NCBI GenBank assembly: GCA_002812745.2
Contig: NCSJ02000071.1
Span: forward strand, 62,001 to 126,000
Length of the DNA stretch: 64,000 nt
DNA from: Scytalidium lignicola
Taxonomy: Eukaryota > Ascomycota > Leotiomycetes
Reading direction: 5' to 3'
The position numbers were made by a program, and so were the translations under genes. This document shows, one piece after another, positions 11,086 through 22,978 of this stretch. The notes under the pieces are model-generated. The model was not told the origin of the DNA. It did not search any database and saw only the letters and a list, made by a program, of their open reading frames with translations. Within the stretch, counting starts at the first letter, position 1. Every line of letters starts with the position of its first letter.

Positions 11086-12191
11086 ATGGATACAGAGATG
11101 GAAGCTAAAGTCGAGGCTAAAGTCGAGGCTAAAGTCGAAGCTGAAGTCGAGGGTCAGGTTGAGGGTCAAGTCGGGGTTCAAGACGATACAATAGCCGGCG
11201 CCGAAGATGCTCATACGCCTACCTTCAACAATGGTTTTAGTACCGCCGAGAAACGACATAGCCAATCTAGCCAGTCTCAGTCTGCGGAATCTCAAGTTTC
11301 ACAGCAAATCTACTCCTCACCTACGGCTGATATCGACCCAAACGCGAGATATCCAACACCTCCCACAGCGTTTGCACCTTCGATATCTCGGCCAAACTCA
11401 GGTCTATCAGGCCATGGTGGATATGCAAATATGCAGTCTGCATATCAGGAGCAGAATAATCGAGGCCCAACCGGAGGAGAACAAAGTCGGAGTAAGAATA
11501 GCGTTGTCATAAAGGTAGGCATGGTTGGGGACGCGCAAATCGGCAAGACGTCATTGATGGTTAAGTATGTGGAAGGAAGCTGGGATGAGGATTACATTCA
11601 AACCTTGGGAGTTAACTTCATGGAGAAGACAATTTCAATACGGAATACTGAGATCACGTTCTCTATTTGGGACCTAGGAGGACAACGAGAATTCGTGAAT
11701 ATGTTACCGCTGGTGTGTAATGACGCCGTGGCTATCCTTTTTATGTTCGACTTGACTCGGAAGAGCACACTCAATAGCATCAAGGAGTGGTACAGACAAG
11801 GCAGGGGTTTCAATAAAACCGCCATTCCTTTCCTAGTTGGTACGAAATATGACCACTTCGTCAACTTTCCAAGGGAAGACCAAGAAGAAATCTCAAACCA
11901 GGTATCATATTCAAGACATGCTTCGTTCCTAATCTATAGACTAGTACTAATATTATCGACAGGCTAGACGGTTTGCGAAGGCAATGAGAGCAAGTCTCAT
12001 ATTCAGCAGTACCAGCCATAGTATCAACGTTCAAAAGGTGATTCATTCATATCGGTATTTTTCTTTTGAAAAGCTAACCAGTTGTAAAGATATTCAAGAT
12101 TGTCCTTTCTAAGGCATTTGATCTAAAGTGTACGATCCCTGAGATTGAGGCTGTTGGGGAACCTCTCCTTCTCTACCAATCTGTTGGTTGA
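11086..12191 (+). CDS. Septation Ras-like GTPase, Tem1/Spg1 family
   Basis: The exons are 11086-11901, 11963-12037 and 12090-12191, giving 330 residues. The GTPase core starts near residue 140. It shows [10 protein letters not shown] (P loop, about 148-157), WDLGGQREF (switch II) and GTKYD (guanine specificity), plus DFVNF-like Tem1/Spg1 spacing and the C-terminal [15 protein letters not shown]. The family switches on the septation initiation or mitotic exit network at the spindle pole body, through a two-component GAP. There is no C-terminal CAAX, as expected. The first 140 residues are a low-complexity extension that begins with repeats of about four residues (EAKV) encoded by a 12-bp DNA repeat, followed by a Ser/Gln/Pro-rich stretch. 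Confidence 0.93.
11098..11180 (+). repeat. 12-bp coding minisatellite in the Tem1 homologue
   Basis: The unit is close to GCTAAAGTCGAG. It occurs three times almost exactly and then decays (GCTGAAGTCGAG, GGTCAGGTTGAG, GGTCAAGTCGGG). It encodes alternating acidic, hydrophobic and basic residues (AKVE, then GQVE). Unit length is a multiple of three, so copy-number change would keep frame. Confidence 0.8.
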
Positions 12192-12601
12192 ATAGAATAC
12201 CATTTTCGGTAAGGCATAGTTCGGTGGTAGGAGTTCTAGGTTACGATCTCTCTGGATGGATCGAGATGATAAATGATTGATTGATTCATGGCTGCATGAT
12301 TTATGGCAGGGCTGAATGTAAGACTGTGTCATCAAGCTGCCTGGGAACACAGTTCAGGTCAACGTTCTCCTGTATTTTATTGCATACTGTTTAGTAGGAC
12401 GGTACGGTGTCTAATGGTTTTGAGAATACAATTAAACACAAACTTGAATCTTGTGCCTTATAGCTGTCACATTCTTGAAATATAAAATGCCGTAGATTGT
12501 CAATATACCTGAAATCAAGAGTAGTAATCACGTAATATGCCAGTAAAACTTTTACGTATCTAGTAATAGTTTATTTAACAAAAANTACACATAATTTTTC
12601 A
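12192..12601. other. 3' spacer between convergent genes
   Basis: This AT-rich spacer lies between the Tem1 homologue and the convergent mitochondrial protein gene, with an N at 12585. Nothing is recognised. Confidence 0.35.
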
Positions 12602-13543
12602 TTATAGCCCACCTCGACCAACATCGGAGGTTGGAACTTTTATTTTCACAAAGAGATCTTTCGAAAATGCTCTTCGAATATGATATGTACATGATTCGAC
12701 AGAACAAGGTAAAGCTATATCGGATCCAAATAATTTAGGTAAAGTGGTCTCAATATCTAAGCATTGGTCTATTGATTGCCTATCCGTTAGCACACACTTA
12801 TTGATAAAATATCACCATAGGTGGGATAGAAAATGCCCACCGCGAGATAGGCGGAATCAATGGGGAAGGGGGTTTTTGACGAACCTCAGGGTTCTTAGCT
12901 TCGCCAGCCTTCTTACTAGGAGTCTGTTTTTCCTCGTCGCTGTTCTCTAGGTTTTGAGCGACATTGCCCTGAATTTCGGAAGGTATTAGCTTTAGATTTA
13001 TTACAGAATTTTATTCTGACTGAACTTACCTGTTCCCCTTCACCTGCTGCAACCTCGGCGGCAGCTGGTTCTTCCTTCTCGCTTGCTTGTGCTTCTTCAC
13101 CTTCTGAGGGTGTTTCCGAGGAAGGAGCCTCATCAGCCGTTTCTGCCGGAGTCTCATCATTTTCCTCGACCTTTTCTTCAGCCTTGTCTTCGCTCTTCTC
13201 AGCCTTCACCTCCTCAACATGTTCCTCCTCCTGCTTGTGGCTAGACCCATGACCACCAGGAGTGTGAAGATGATGAGCCTCCGGAGGAGCGGATTGAAGG
13301 AGAAACCAACAAGTGGGTACGGTTACCAATACAGCCCCAATTGCCCTAGAGATAATTAACAAGAATCAATTGTACCAACCGCCAATATTAAGCATACCAT
13401 GGCGCATCACTGGTTTTTGGTGAGGGAATATGGGAAGCATATCCTCTTCTGGCAGCTTGCCTCAATCCTTGAGATTGTCGCGCAAATGTAGGTCTTGCAC
13501 TTCGAAAGACGGACCGGAAAGCTGCTGCTCGTGAAAATGCCAT
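12602..13543 (-). CDS. Acidic single-span mitochondrial protein, function unknown
   Basis: Clear exons are 13543-13398, 13345-13030 and 12968-12885. A last exon ends at the TAA at 12602 after PTSDVGRGGL, but its exact start is unresolved. The N-terminus (MAFSRAAAFRSVFRSARP) is an Arg-rich mitochondrial presequence. It is followed by DAPWAIGAVLVTVPTCWFLL, a single membrane span, and then by a His-containing stretch and a long Glu/Ala/Lys-rich tail. I recognise the layout (presequence, one span, acidic tail, short conserved end) from unnamed conserved proteins of filamentous ascomycetes. The tail probably faces the intermembrane space or matrix; no enzyme motif is visible. No function is assigned. 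Confidence 0.68.
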
Positions 13544-14135
13544 TGCGTAGACTTAGACGAAGAGAGTGACTCTTAATTAAACAATGAGACTCCAATTGAT
13601 GCTGCTCTCAAAGGTTATCTGCAGTTTAAAGTCTCTAAGTCTCAATTGACTAAAGAATCTGACAGAAAAGGTGGCTGGCAAGGATCGGAATCATTCCAGT
13701 CAACCGAGCTGGAAGCTTTCATTATTGCGACTACGTAACAGCACGCCAGGCAGAAGCCGTTTAAGCCTAAGGCTTGCACAGCTAACCCCACCAAATGGTG
13801 ACATTGATATAACGTGGGGATAAATTAGGCATACCAAGCAGAGCTCGGTCTTCTCCATTTTCATTTGGAATTTTTCTTGTTAGTTAATTATTTCGATAGA
13901 TACATAATCTATTTCTTTATTAGTCAGATATCATTCTCACTAGGAATAAGTTCGCAAAGTCCGGAGTTATAGGAGTTTAGGCTGGGTAGCAGCCGTAACT
14001 CCTACTTCGCCTTTACCTTACCTACCTCGGTGTTACACGATTTCCACTCAAGAGTAATGATTCTTCTTTGCTAACATACTTGTGCTGATATCCTCTTTTC
14101 AGATCCAGCATTGCTTGCCACGCTCCATATGCACG
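13544..14135. promoter_or_regulatory. Divergent promoter, mitochondrial protein and CAND1
   Basis: About 590 bp lie between the two start codons. A CTTTTCAG near 14094-14101 could be the acceptor of a 5' UTR intron of CAND1. No other element is clear. Confidence 0.35.
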
Positions 14136-17100
14136 ATGTCGAACCAAATCCCAGCAATCGTCAGCTCTCAAACAGTAGCTGGGCTGCTACCAAAGCTTCA
14201 TGACGCAGATCCGGACTATAGATTTATGTCTTTGAATGACCTCTACCAGGTTCTCACCCTTGGCAAGCAAGACTTCCTTTACAATGATTATAATACTGCA
14301 GCTAGGGCAGTGGATGGGGTCCTCAAGACACTTGATGACCAGAATGGAGAAGTCCAGAATCTAGCTATTAAGTGGTGAGTGCCTGTATTTTCCCTTCTTA
14401 TTATTATCCTCACTAATGATTGCAGCCTCGTTCCACTTGTTGCGAAGCTTCCCAGCAGCATCCTCGCCCCTCTTATTGAGAAACTATCAAATTTTAATAC
14501 TCAGAATTCCGTCGACAATTCTATTCCTGCAATGGCGCTTCGGACGGTGGTCATCACACTTCCAAGACCTATAAGTGGTGTTACTCCAACAAAAGATGTT
14601 GTTGAGGCCTACTCAGCAATAAGTAGAGTCCTTATTCCTAGACTTGTCGGCCGTCTTGTTCTCCAAAAGTCCGCCAAGGGGACTAAACTTCCTCAGCCCC
14701 CACCCGGCATGCTTGAAATTGATTCATCAAAAGATGTAGACCCTGAAGCTGTGGATGTCTTAATTGAAGTTGTTAGATGTTTTGGTCCTCTATTACAACA
14801 GGCTGAGGTTGAAGCGCTACAGACTCTACTACTTGGTATTCTGCAAGCGGGACGAGCTGGTTCTGTTGTAAAGAAGAGAGCAGTGGTTGCAATTTCTATT
14901 CTTGCAATCTACCTCTCAGATGATGATCTCAGCAGCCTTGTCTCACAATTGATAGAAAGCTTGAACAACCCTCATCTTACCCCGGTTCAGCGACGCTTAT
15001 ACATCACTGTTCTTGGCTCTATGGCCCGATCTATCCCGCCGAGATTTGGTCCCTATCTAAAGACGCTTGCACCATTCATCCTTTCTGCATTGAGTGAGAA
15101 GGAGCTTACTGAGCAATTAGAAAATTCAGCAGAAGATGGAGAACCAGATCCCGAAACCGATGATGTACGTGAAGCAGCTCTTGTTGCTTTGGATGGTTTC
15201 CTTTCATCTTGTAGTGGGGAGATGAGGATTTTTACAGAGGAAACTATTGGGGCTGCTCTACGTTTCTTGAAATACGATCCAAATTACAACGATGATGAAG
15301 ACGACGAAGAAATGGGTGGGACCCAACAAGAGGATGACGATATGGATGAATTTGATGATGATGATGACTTTGAAGCTGAAGCTGGTTTTGATGACGATGA
15401 CGATGATGCTAGCTGGAAAGTGAGACGTTGTGCTGCAAAAGCCCTCTACACCGTAATCTCTACTAGAGGAAGTGGAGATTTACTGGATGACGGTACATTG
15501 TACTCCCAGGTGGCTCCCGTACTGGTGCAAAGGTTTAATGAGAGGGAGGAGAATGTGAGATTGGAAGTCATAGCCACGCTTTCTTTACTTATTCGCAAAA
15601 CTGGAAGTGGATTATTGATGAATTTTTCTGAAGACGGGGTAGAATACGTCAACCAGGCACCACAGGGTCGGAAACGTAGACGAGAGAGCAGTACAACAAC
15701 TTTTGATACCAAGACCATGCTACAAATGTCCGCGGGATTAACTTCACCTCCACTTGAGCCTGTCCCGACATCCGGTCCAAGAGCTGATTTAGCACGATTG
15801 TGCCCAGCTATTATTAAAGCAACGACAAAACTGCTAAAAGGAAATTCCATTCCCACGAGACAAGCGGTGATCAACTTATTGGATGATCTAGTATCTGTAC
15901 AAAATGGAGGTCTATCTGAATCTTTCAGTCAAATTGTCGATCTTATAGTCGATGCCATTAAGCCCCCCGCTAGCTCAGCCTCCCATTCAACCTCCATTTC
16001 AAGTGGTGGAGCGGCATCTGCAACTGCCAATACGCTACGAATTGCAGCTTTACGATTAATCGGCGATATTTGCAAGACTCATCCTGCAGGTTTATTGGAA
16101 CCATATTTGCCAAGGACCATACCTAGCATTGTTTCTGCGGTTAATGATAAATATTACAAAATCTCAGGCGAAGCAATCAGCGCTGTTGAGCAGTTCATTA
16201 AAGCCCTAACACCTCCCAGGTCGAGATCAATGAACCAAAGCCACGAAGCCGATCTTCAAAAACTTTACAAAGTAGTTCTAGATCGGGTCTCTGCAGTAGA
16301 TGCTGACTTAGAAGTGCGCCACAGAGCAATCCATGCACTTGGGATTTTGCTAGCGCGTACTGCTAGTACTGAAGGTGCATCACTTCTTTCACCCTCTGAT
16401 CGAACAGCTGCATTAGATTTACTATATGAACGACTAAGGAATGAGACTACTCGACTTGCTGCAGTTCGTGCCATCGATACTGTAGCGGCATTAACAATGA
16501 GCAAGGACCGGCTACAACCAAAATGGATTCGAGATGTATCACTCGAACTCTCAGCCCAACTTCGTAAATCGAACAGGTCTTTACGAGGTGCTAGTCTGGC
16601 TGCTTTGAAAGATCTAGTCGTCGCTCCAGATGCCAGAAATGCTCTTGACAAACAAACAATTCAAGGGCTTGCGAATGCTCTCCTGCCGCTCCTGAATACA
16701 GTGGATCTACACCTTCTGGGCCCGGCTTTGCTCGTTCTTGCAACTCTTGTGGCTGACAATGCAGCCCTTGTTGTCACCGAGGCATTAAACACCGCTCTTT
16801 GTGGACTTCTAACCGCTCAACTCGGAGGCGCTGTCCTTGAAGCAGTACTTGTACTAGTTACGAACATTGGTCAGGCAAGCGTTGGTCAACCGTTGATGGC
16901 CGGACTGTTGAAGGACGTTAGTATCAATGGAGATCCGACAGTGGTTGGAAAGGTGATTGGCACACTATTGGTTTTTGGAGGACCATCTGTTGGAGTGAAT
17001 CTTGAAAATTTTATGGCAGAAATAACTAACCTGTCTTCTGATGATGCAAGGCGCAGCCTCGCCCTTGCTGTTCTCGGCGAAGCTGGGTTGCGACTAGGAC

Positions 17101-18351
17101 CGAAGTCACCTCTAAAGCCAAGCACGTTTATAGCTCAGTTTGATTCGGATTCCGATAAAGTCCCGCTCGCAGCCGCAATCGCGTTGGGACGGGCTGGCGC
17201 GGGTAATATCCCAGCGTATTTGCCTGAAATATTATCGACAATGGATAAAGGTGGAAATTCTCAGTATTTGTTGCTACACTCTATCAAGGAAATCCTACAG
17301 CAAGCCGGCAATAATTCTACCGATATCAGCAGTTACACCAAAGCTATCTGGGATAGGCTGCTGGTTGCGTCGCAAGTGGAAGATAACAAGGCCGTTGGTG
17401 CTGAATGCATAGGTAGACTGGCAATTATTGATCCCAAGACTTATATGCCCCAGTTGCAGGTATGCTTACTTTCCATGAAAAGCTCTGATTGAAATTACTA
17501 ACTTTGCTAGGGATATCTGCAAGATGAGAAGCCTTCTGTTAGAGCAATGGTCATTCAAGCCATTCGATACACCCTTCCCGATAGCGATGAAGCATTCGAC
17601 TCGGTTCTGAAAGCATCATTGATTGACATGCTTACCATCATGCTTCGTGATCCCGAGTTAGAGAACCGTCGTTTGGCCCTAACAACCTTAAATTCTGCCG
17701 CACACAATAAACCAGATCTCATCCTTCCACATCTAGGTCAACTAGTCCCATTAGTAATGAATGAATCAGTTATCAAGCCAGAATTAATCAGGGAGGTTAT
17801 GATGGGCCCGTTCAAGCACAAAGTTGATGATGGCCTAGAACTTCGAAAGGGAAGCACTGGAGCAATACTTTCTCTTCCGTATAGAATGCTAACATTATAT
17901 ACAGAGTTCGTACGAGACCCTATATTCCTTGATGGAAACGGCCTTCTCTCGCATTAGCACACTAGTCCTATATGATCGTGTTATAGCCGGCCTTAAAGAC
18001 GAACATGATATCCGAGCCCTGTGTAACCTCATGTTAACCAAGCTCGTTGTACTTGACCCAGACGAGACGACCCGGAGATTGGATGCGATTGCCGATTGCT
18101 TCCGTTCCATTTTATCCACCAAGCTCAAGGATAATGCAGTTAAGCAAGAGATTGAGAAGCAAGATGAGGCTATTAAAGGTGTCCTTCGAGTTACTCTGTT
18201 GTTACATTCAGCGATCCCTTCTGCCAGCAGTGGACTTGGAGCACAGGGAAGCCATCATCAAACTTGGAGGACTTACTGGGAGTGGGTTGAGAAAGATTTT
18301 GACATTCAAATGAAATCACTTCGAGAGGAAACCAAAGAAGCATTGCCTTAA
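14136..18351 (+). CDS. Cullin-associated NEDD8-dissociated protein 1 (CAND1/TIP120)
   Basis: Proposed exons are 14136-14374, 14426-17459, 17511-17849 and 17905-18351, giving 1352 residues, the normal size. CAND1 is an all-helical HEAT-repeat protein that wraps un-neddylated cullin-Rbx1 and exchanges SCF substrate receptors. The start (SNQIPAIVSSQTVAGLLPKL) and the C-terminal TIP120 domain (LRKSSYETLYSLMETAF across the last join) are recognisable. An Asp/Glu-rich loop lies at about residues 366-405. The third intron (17850-17904, 55 nt) has a good branch site (GCTAAC) and ACAG acceptor, but starts GG instead of GT. Without its removal the frame stops at 17957 and the last 149 codons are lost. 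The ATG at 14136 was preferred to the start of the longer frame, which would run through a likely 3' splice site. Confidence 0.92.
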
Positions 18352-19930
18352 ACGGTCAGAACTACTACCCTTTTGAGTGAACACATGGAAGCTAGATTTC
18401 AAGCGAGCGTTTCTTTAGAGAACAAGCCTAAAAATGAACTAAAGTAATGAATTGGCCAATATATTAAGAATTTTGAGAAGTATTTGTGTTTGTGTTAATA
18501 TTGGTCGGTGTTAGGTGTCTGTGTTGGTTGAATGGATACAATCTACTATTTCGCCGCGTGATAATTGGGGCCTAAGTAAGAGGGCTGGCACTGATAAATT
18601 TCATGATATTTATTGTAAGGCTTTCTGTTATGGCAGAAACAATACCTTTTTTAGCGTTGGAAGTCTGCCCATTTCCCCCTTAGTTGTGATACACATAAGA
18701 GAGGACAGAAGCGGTGTGATCAATAAGGTAGGTAGAGTTCACACGGACTAGGCATATAGAAGATATCGTTGAGCTGGCACCTTTTGAGCTTTCTAGAATA
18801 GCGGTATTTGATGTGGGCCAGGCAGATTGATTTGGCTAAAGTTGCAATTTAATTGCTCCAGCGCATCATCGCCACTCATATCCCTACGTGCACTGCAGAA
18901 GGATAGTATTTTCTAAGCGCAAATATAACCTAAAACCTCTAAAGTAGTGAAGTTGTTGATGAGTAGTGCAGAAATAAAGGTGCGGGCATGATGTGTTGAT
19001 ATTTTAATTAGGCTTAGCAACTTGTCGTGTGATGCTGGATACTCGATCAGGCTGTTTAGTCTCGTGTACAGTTCCATGACCATTGCGACCCTTTGACGTG
19101 AGGACCTAAAGCGCCACGAGAGCTAAGTCAATCTGCCTTCTAAAACTGCCCTTCGTTTTAGTTCTCGAGAGCAAGAGTCAGATTACTCCAGGCCCGAGGT
19201 GGGGATCTTGAGCCATTTCTTCGATGTAACCCGAGCACTTGGGACCGCACTAATTAACTAGAGTGGATGGCATCCCCAGGTCCAGGTACAGGTAAGTTAT
19301 GGGTACAGTAACTTACTCACTCAGCCTCCTGGACAAACCCCAATAGCCTTTCCCGCAGCCTTGCAAGCGCCGACTGTTCTAGCGATACATACAATACACG
19401 ATACACACGTAGCCCACCTCTTTCAACCAAGCACATTCTACTAAAACCTTAACCGAGAAAATCTCCCAAGAAAGTCAAAGATGAAATGAACGATTTTGTT
19501 CTCTCTCCCTAGTACGTCAAAAGAAGACCTCACCTCAAATGGCGTTGGCTCAATGAAGCTAATGATTACTCAGGAGCTGCGACAAGTGGGAAGTTATTGG
19601 CCAATCAGCAGCCGATCGCATTGCCGGGGTATATCGCATGGCTGGGCTGAAGCCTGAGGGGCTGAGCAAGCAGGCAAGGCACGGTAGACTCTTGGAATCT
19701 CTAACACGCTTCCTCATCTCGACATATCTCACTCATCGGGCAGACGAAGAAGAGTGGGAATAACGTAAATTCCTCAAATAGGCGACCGACATATAGATAG
19801 CTTCACAGCTAATTACTGGGAATGGGATGGGTATTTTGTGTTCAACCGTTTTTAAAACGGCGGCTTTCCCTCCGAGGGCGAGCCTCATCAAGTTCATTCT
19901 CGCCAACAACCACCGCGACGTCTGCATAAG
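18352..19930. other. Intergenic region upstream of the adenosine deaminase-like gene
   Basis: This 1.6-kb spacer has only short chance frames. A perfect 8-bp inverted repeat with a 9-nt loop (GTAAGTTA at 19292-19299, TAACTTAC at 19309-19316) is present. A CCAAT box (GGCCAATCAG) lies at 19601-19605. No gene or RNA is recognised. Confidence 0.35.
19601..19605 (+). promoter_or_regulatory. CCAAT box upstream of the adenosine deaminase-like gene
   Basis: CCAAT occurs in the favourable context GGCCAATCAG, 330 bp before the start codon. It may bind the CCAAT-binding complex; position and sequence only. Confidence 0.3.
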
Positions 19931-21796
19931 ATGTCTCTGACACCGCACTCTGCTACGGCTACATTTTGGAGCATAGATGGCATCGTCGGCGACCCGGAGT
20001 TTCAGGATGTGGCCGCATATGACAAAGCCAGGAATCAACTTAAGGAGGCTGAAAAGGCTCTTGCATTTGACGCTCATGTGAAGAAGGCTCGGAATGCTGA
20101 TGTGGAGGAGAAAGCCGCGAAACTCGTGAAGAAGATCAGGGCCTACGATTGGGATCATACTTATAAACCTGTGGATTCGCATGGCCATTCAACGGGGACT
20201 AGAACCGAGGGACAGCATTTTTTGGGGAATGTGGATCTTATCAACCAAACCGAACTGCTCAGAGTTGCGAAGAGAATGCCTAAGGGAGCGCACCTTCATG
20301 TTCACTTCAACTCATGTCTTCCGGCGGAATTTCTCATTCGGGAGGCAAGAGATGTGGATGCTATGTATATACGGAGTACACTCCCTCTAACCACGCCAGA
20401 AAACTGGAAAGAGTGTCGCATCTCATTCATGGTTCAAACATTATATGAGGCAACTCATATCAAGAACTCCGAGGGTGAAATGGAACATGTCGGTTTGGCT
20501 GACATATTCTCTCCTCATTACATTCATAATCGGTGGATGAGATACAAGGATTTCCAAAACAAATTCCAGATCAAGCATGGCGAGGATATGGAGAGTAGTA
20601 TCGAAGTGGTAGAAAGCTGGCTCGTACAAAAGATGCACATCTCGGAAGAAGAAGCTCATAACACCAAGCAGACAGGAAGAGGTATATGGGAAAGGTTCAA
20701 CTACCGGACTCAGATGATGAAGGGCTTATTTGCATACGAGTCGGCGTTTCGCAACTACACCAGGGCATGCATCAGAGACTTCGTAGACGATAATATCCAA
20801 TACGCTGAAATCCGGCCGAATTTCATGAGCACCAATTCGTTGAAGAGAGATGATGGCAGGGAGCCAATAGGCAATGAGGGCATTATGGAGATTATTAAAG
20901 AGGAACTCACGGCAACCTTGAGAGAGCTTGAAAAAGAAGGGAAGTATTTTGGAGGAATGAAAGTTATATATTGCACACCTCGTTCATTTCATAAAGCACA
21001 GGTGAAGGATGCTTTGGATGAGTGTATTCACCTGAAAAAGGAGTTTGGTAATTTACTTTGTGGTAAGCTTGGCTAACTCCTAGTTTAAAGAGATGGTTGT
21101 GAAAGTCTAATAACCATCTTACAGGATTTGATCTTGTTGGCCATGAAGAAATGGGCAATGAACTGCGTCATTTCACATCGGAATTCTTAAGCTTTCGTCG
21201 GAAGTGTAAAGAAGAGAAGCTGGATATCCCATTCTTATTTCACTGTGGCGAAACTCTTGATGTAGGCGATAAAGTTGACGGTAATCTGTACGACGCCGTG
21301 CTCCTTGGTGCTAAACGTATTGGCCATGGCTATGCAGCTGCTCGACATCCTCTTATCATGGATATCTTCAGGAAAAATGGCATTGCCATCGAATCTTGTC
21401 CTATATCGAATGAGATATTAGGTCTGACCCCAATTATTGCTGGGCATCATCTGCCTATATTATTGGCCAACAATGTGCCTTGCACGATAAACAGTGATAA
21501 TGCTACATTCTATCGGTAGGCTGATCCAGTTCCCTTGTGAGATTTCACTAATAAATTTTACTAGATCTTCTCTCTCCCATGACTTTTATCAAGTTATGAT
21601 CGGGTCAACAGCCATGGATCTGTACGGCTGGAAACAGCTGATTATGTGGAGTCTGGAAAAGAGCTGTATGACGCAGGACGAGTTAAAAGCTGTGAACGCG
21701 GTATGGGAGAAAAAATGGGAAGAGTTCTGTCAATGGATTGTCGATGAATACGGCCCAAGACTAGATCACTGGAATCCACGACCAGGACGCCACTGA
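19931..21796 (+). CDS. Adenosine deaminase-like protein, ADGF/CECR1 type
   Basis: The exons are 19931-21062, 21125-21515 and 21565-21796, giving 584 residues. The protein is a metal-dependent amidohydrolase of the adenosine/AMP deaminase superfamily, closest in layout to the ADGF/CECR1 group. Visible elements are MPKGAHLHVHFNS (metal HxH), FHCGETLD (metal His and catalytic Glu), IGHGYAAARHP and ESCPISNEILGL, and NVPCTINSDNATF (metal Asp). Two positions differ from classical adenosine deaminase: HVHFN instead of HxHLD, and SDNA instead of DDP. No signal peptide is seen, unlike secreted animal ADGF; an N-terminal extension of about 110 residues precedes the barrel. The reaction is likely purine deamination, but the substrate is uncertain. 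Confidence 0.87.
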
Positions 21797-22978
21797 CATT
21801 TTGGTCAAAGCGCAAGGGCGCAGTCAAGGTTCGCAGTGAGTTTCCTAGAGGGCTCGCCGAAATTGCCAAGTGATCCTTGATTCTTCAAAGGAGATGGCTA
21901 AAATGAAGGGGGTAGTGAGGGAAAGGCCACACCCAAGCTTTCAACGCGGTGGGAATGATGTCTAGGGTACTTACCTGGCAAAACCAAGGGAAAAGACCGT
22001 GATGATTGATGACGGAGGATGACTAGATTTGTATTTTGAACCGGGAGGCCTGGCGTACGGAGAGGGATTACTAGGATGGGATGGTGAAGGTCACGAACAT
22101 TTGGGTTATACGCACTTTGATGCGGGGCGTTTTTTTCCTTATGAGGGATACGATGGGAGGGCTATTGTGCCGGAGCGTCTACCTAGACAGAGCATATCTG
22201 GAGGTTTGACCTTGAACTTCAAAGCTTAAATGCGTGAGGATATAGATATACCCAATATATAAACTTTTGCATAGAGCGTTGTTGAAGGGAAAGAGGCATG
22301 TCACTGTAACCAACGCATTCGCCACTGTCCAAAGGGGCCGTGCAGCACTGCCATGGAGACCAAATGGGGCGCTAAGCCGGGGTGGCCCGAGCCTCCGACT
22401 GCCTACGGGGACTCTTTTACTCGCCCTTGTCGCCCTACCGCCTGTCACCCAAACTTGTAACCCTACTTGAAGAAGTCACCACCGGGCGCAAGGAAAATGT
22501 CCGTATGGACAGGCAGGAGAGAAGATCCTCTTTAAAATCGAGATTGACCCTTGACTTTGTGCTATTCCAGGAATATAGTTTGAGTCTCATCGTTTTCAGG
22601 CTGAGAACTTCTCGAGAGATTAACGGGTCAAGTGCGCACTTCAGCTGATGCCAAGAGTTGGTCTGTTGCACTTGGCAATCCTAAAGGGTGGTTCCCTGAA
22701 TGGTTTTGATGGCTTCCAATCGTCCTTAACTTCTCCATTTCCTTCATCTCTCATTTCTTTCCGGTCTTGAGGTGAGTCCTTGTGGAAGAAATTGTTAATC
22801 GAGGAGTAGTACTAATCTTTAAGCCTTCGGTCAGGTGAAATACTCAGCCACTCTTGCCTTTCTTCTNCCCCCCCACGTTACCGATCTCTGGTTACTCTTC
22901 TCACAAGATTCAACAAAGACAACCTCGTCTCTCAATCAAATCTCTTGAGACCCTGCAAAGGTCTCATTCCTCTCGAAT
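21797..22978. other. Intergenic region, nothing firm
   Basis: This 1.2-kb spacer lies between two plus-strand genes. A 66-codon Gly-rich plus frame (22029-22229) has no ATG and no known relatives that I recognise. An N sits at 22867 beside a C run. The pyrimidine-rich stretch from 22730 to 22970 is probably the promoter and 5' UTR of the next gene. Confidence 0.35.
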
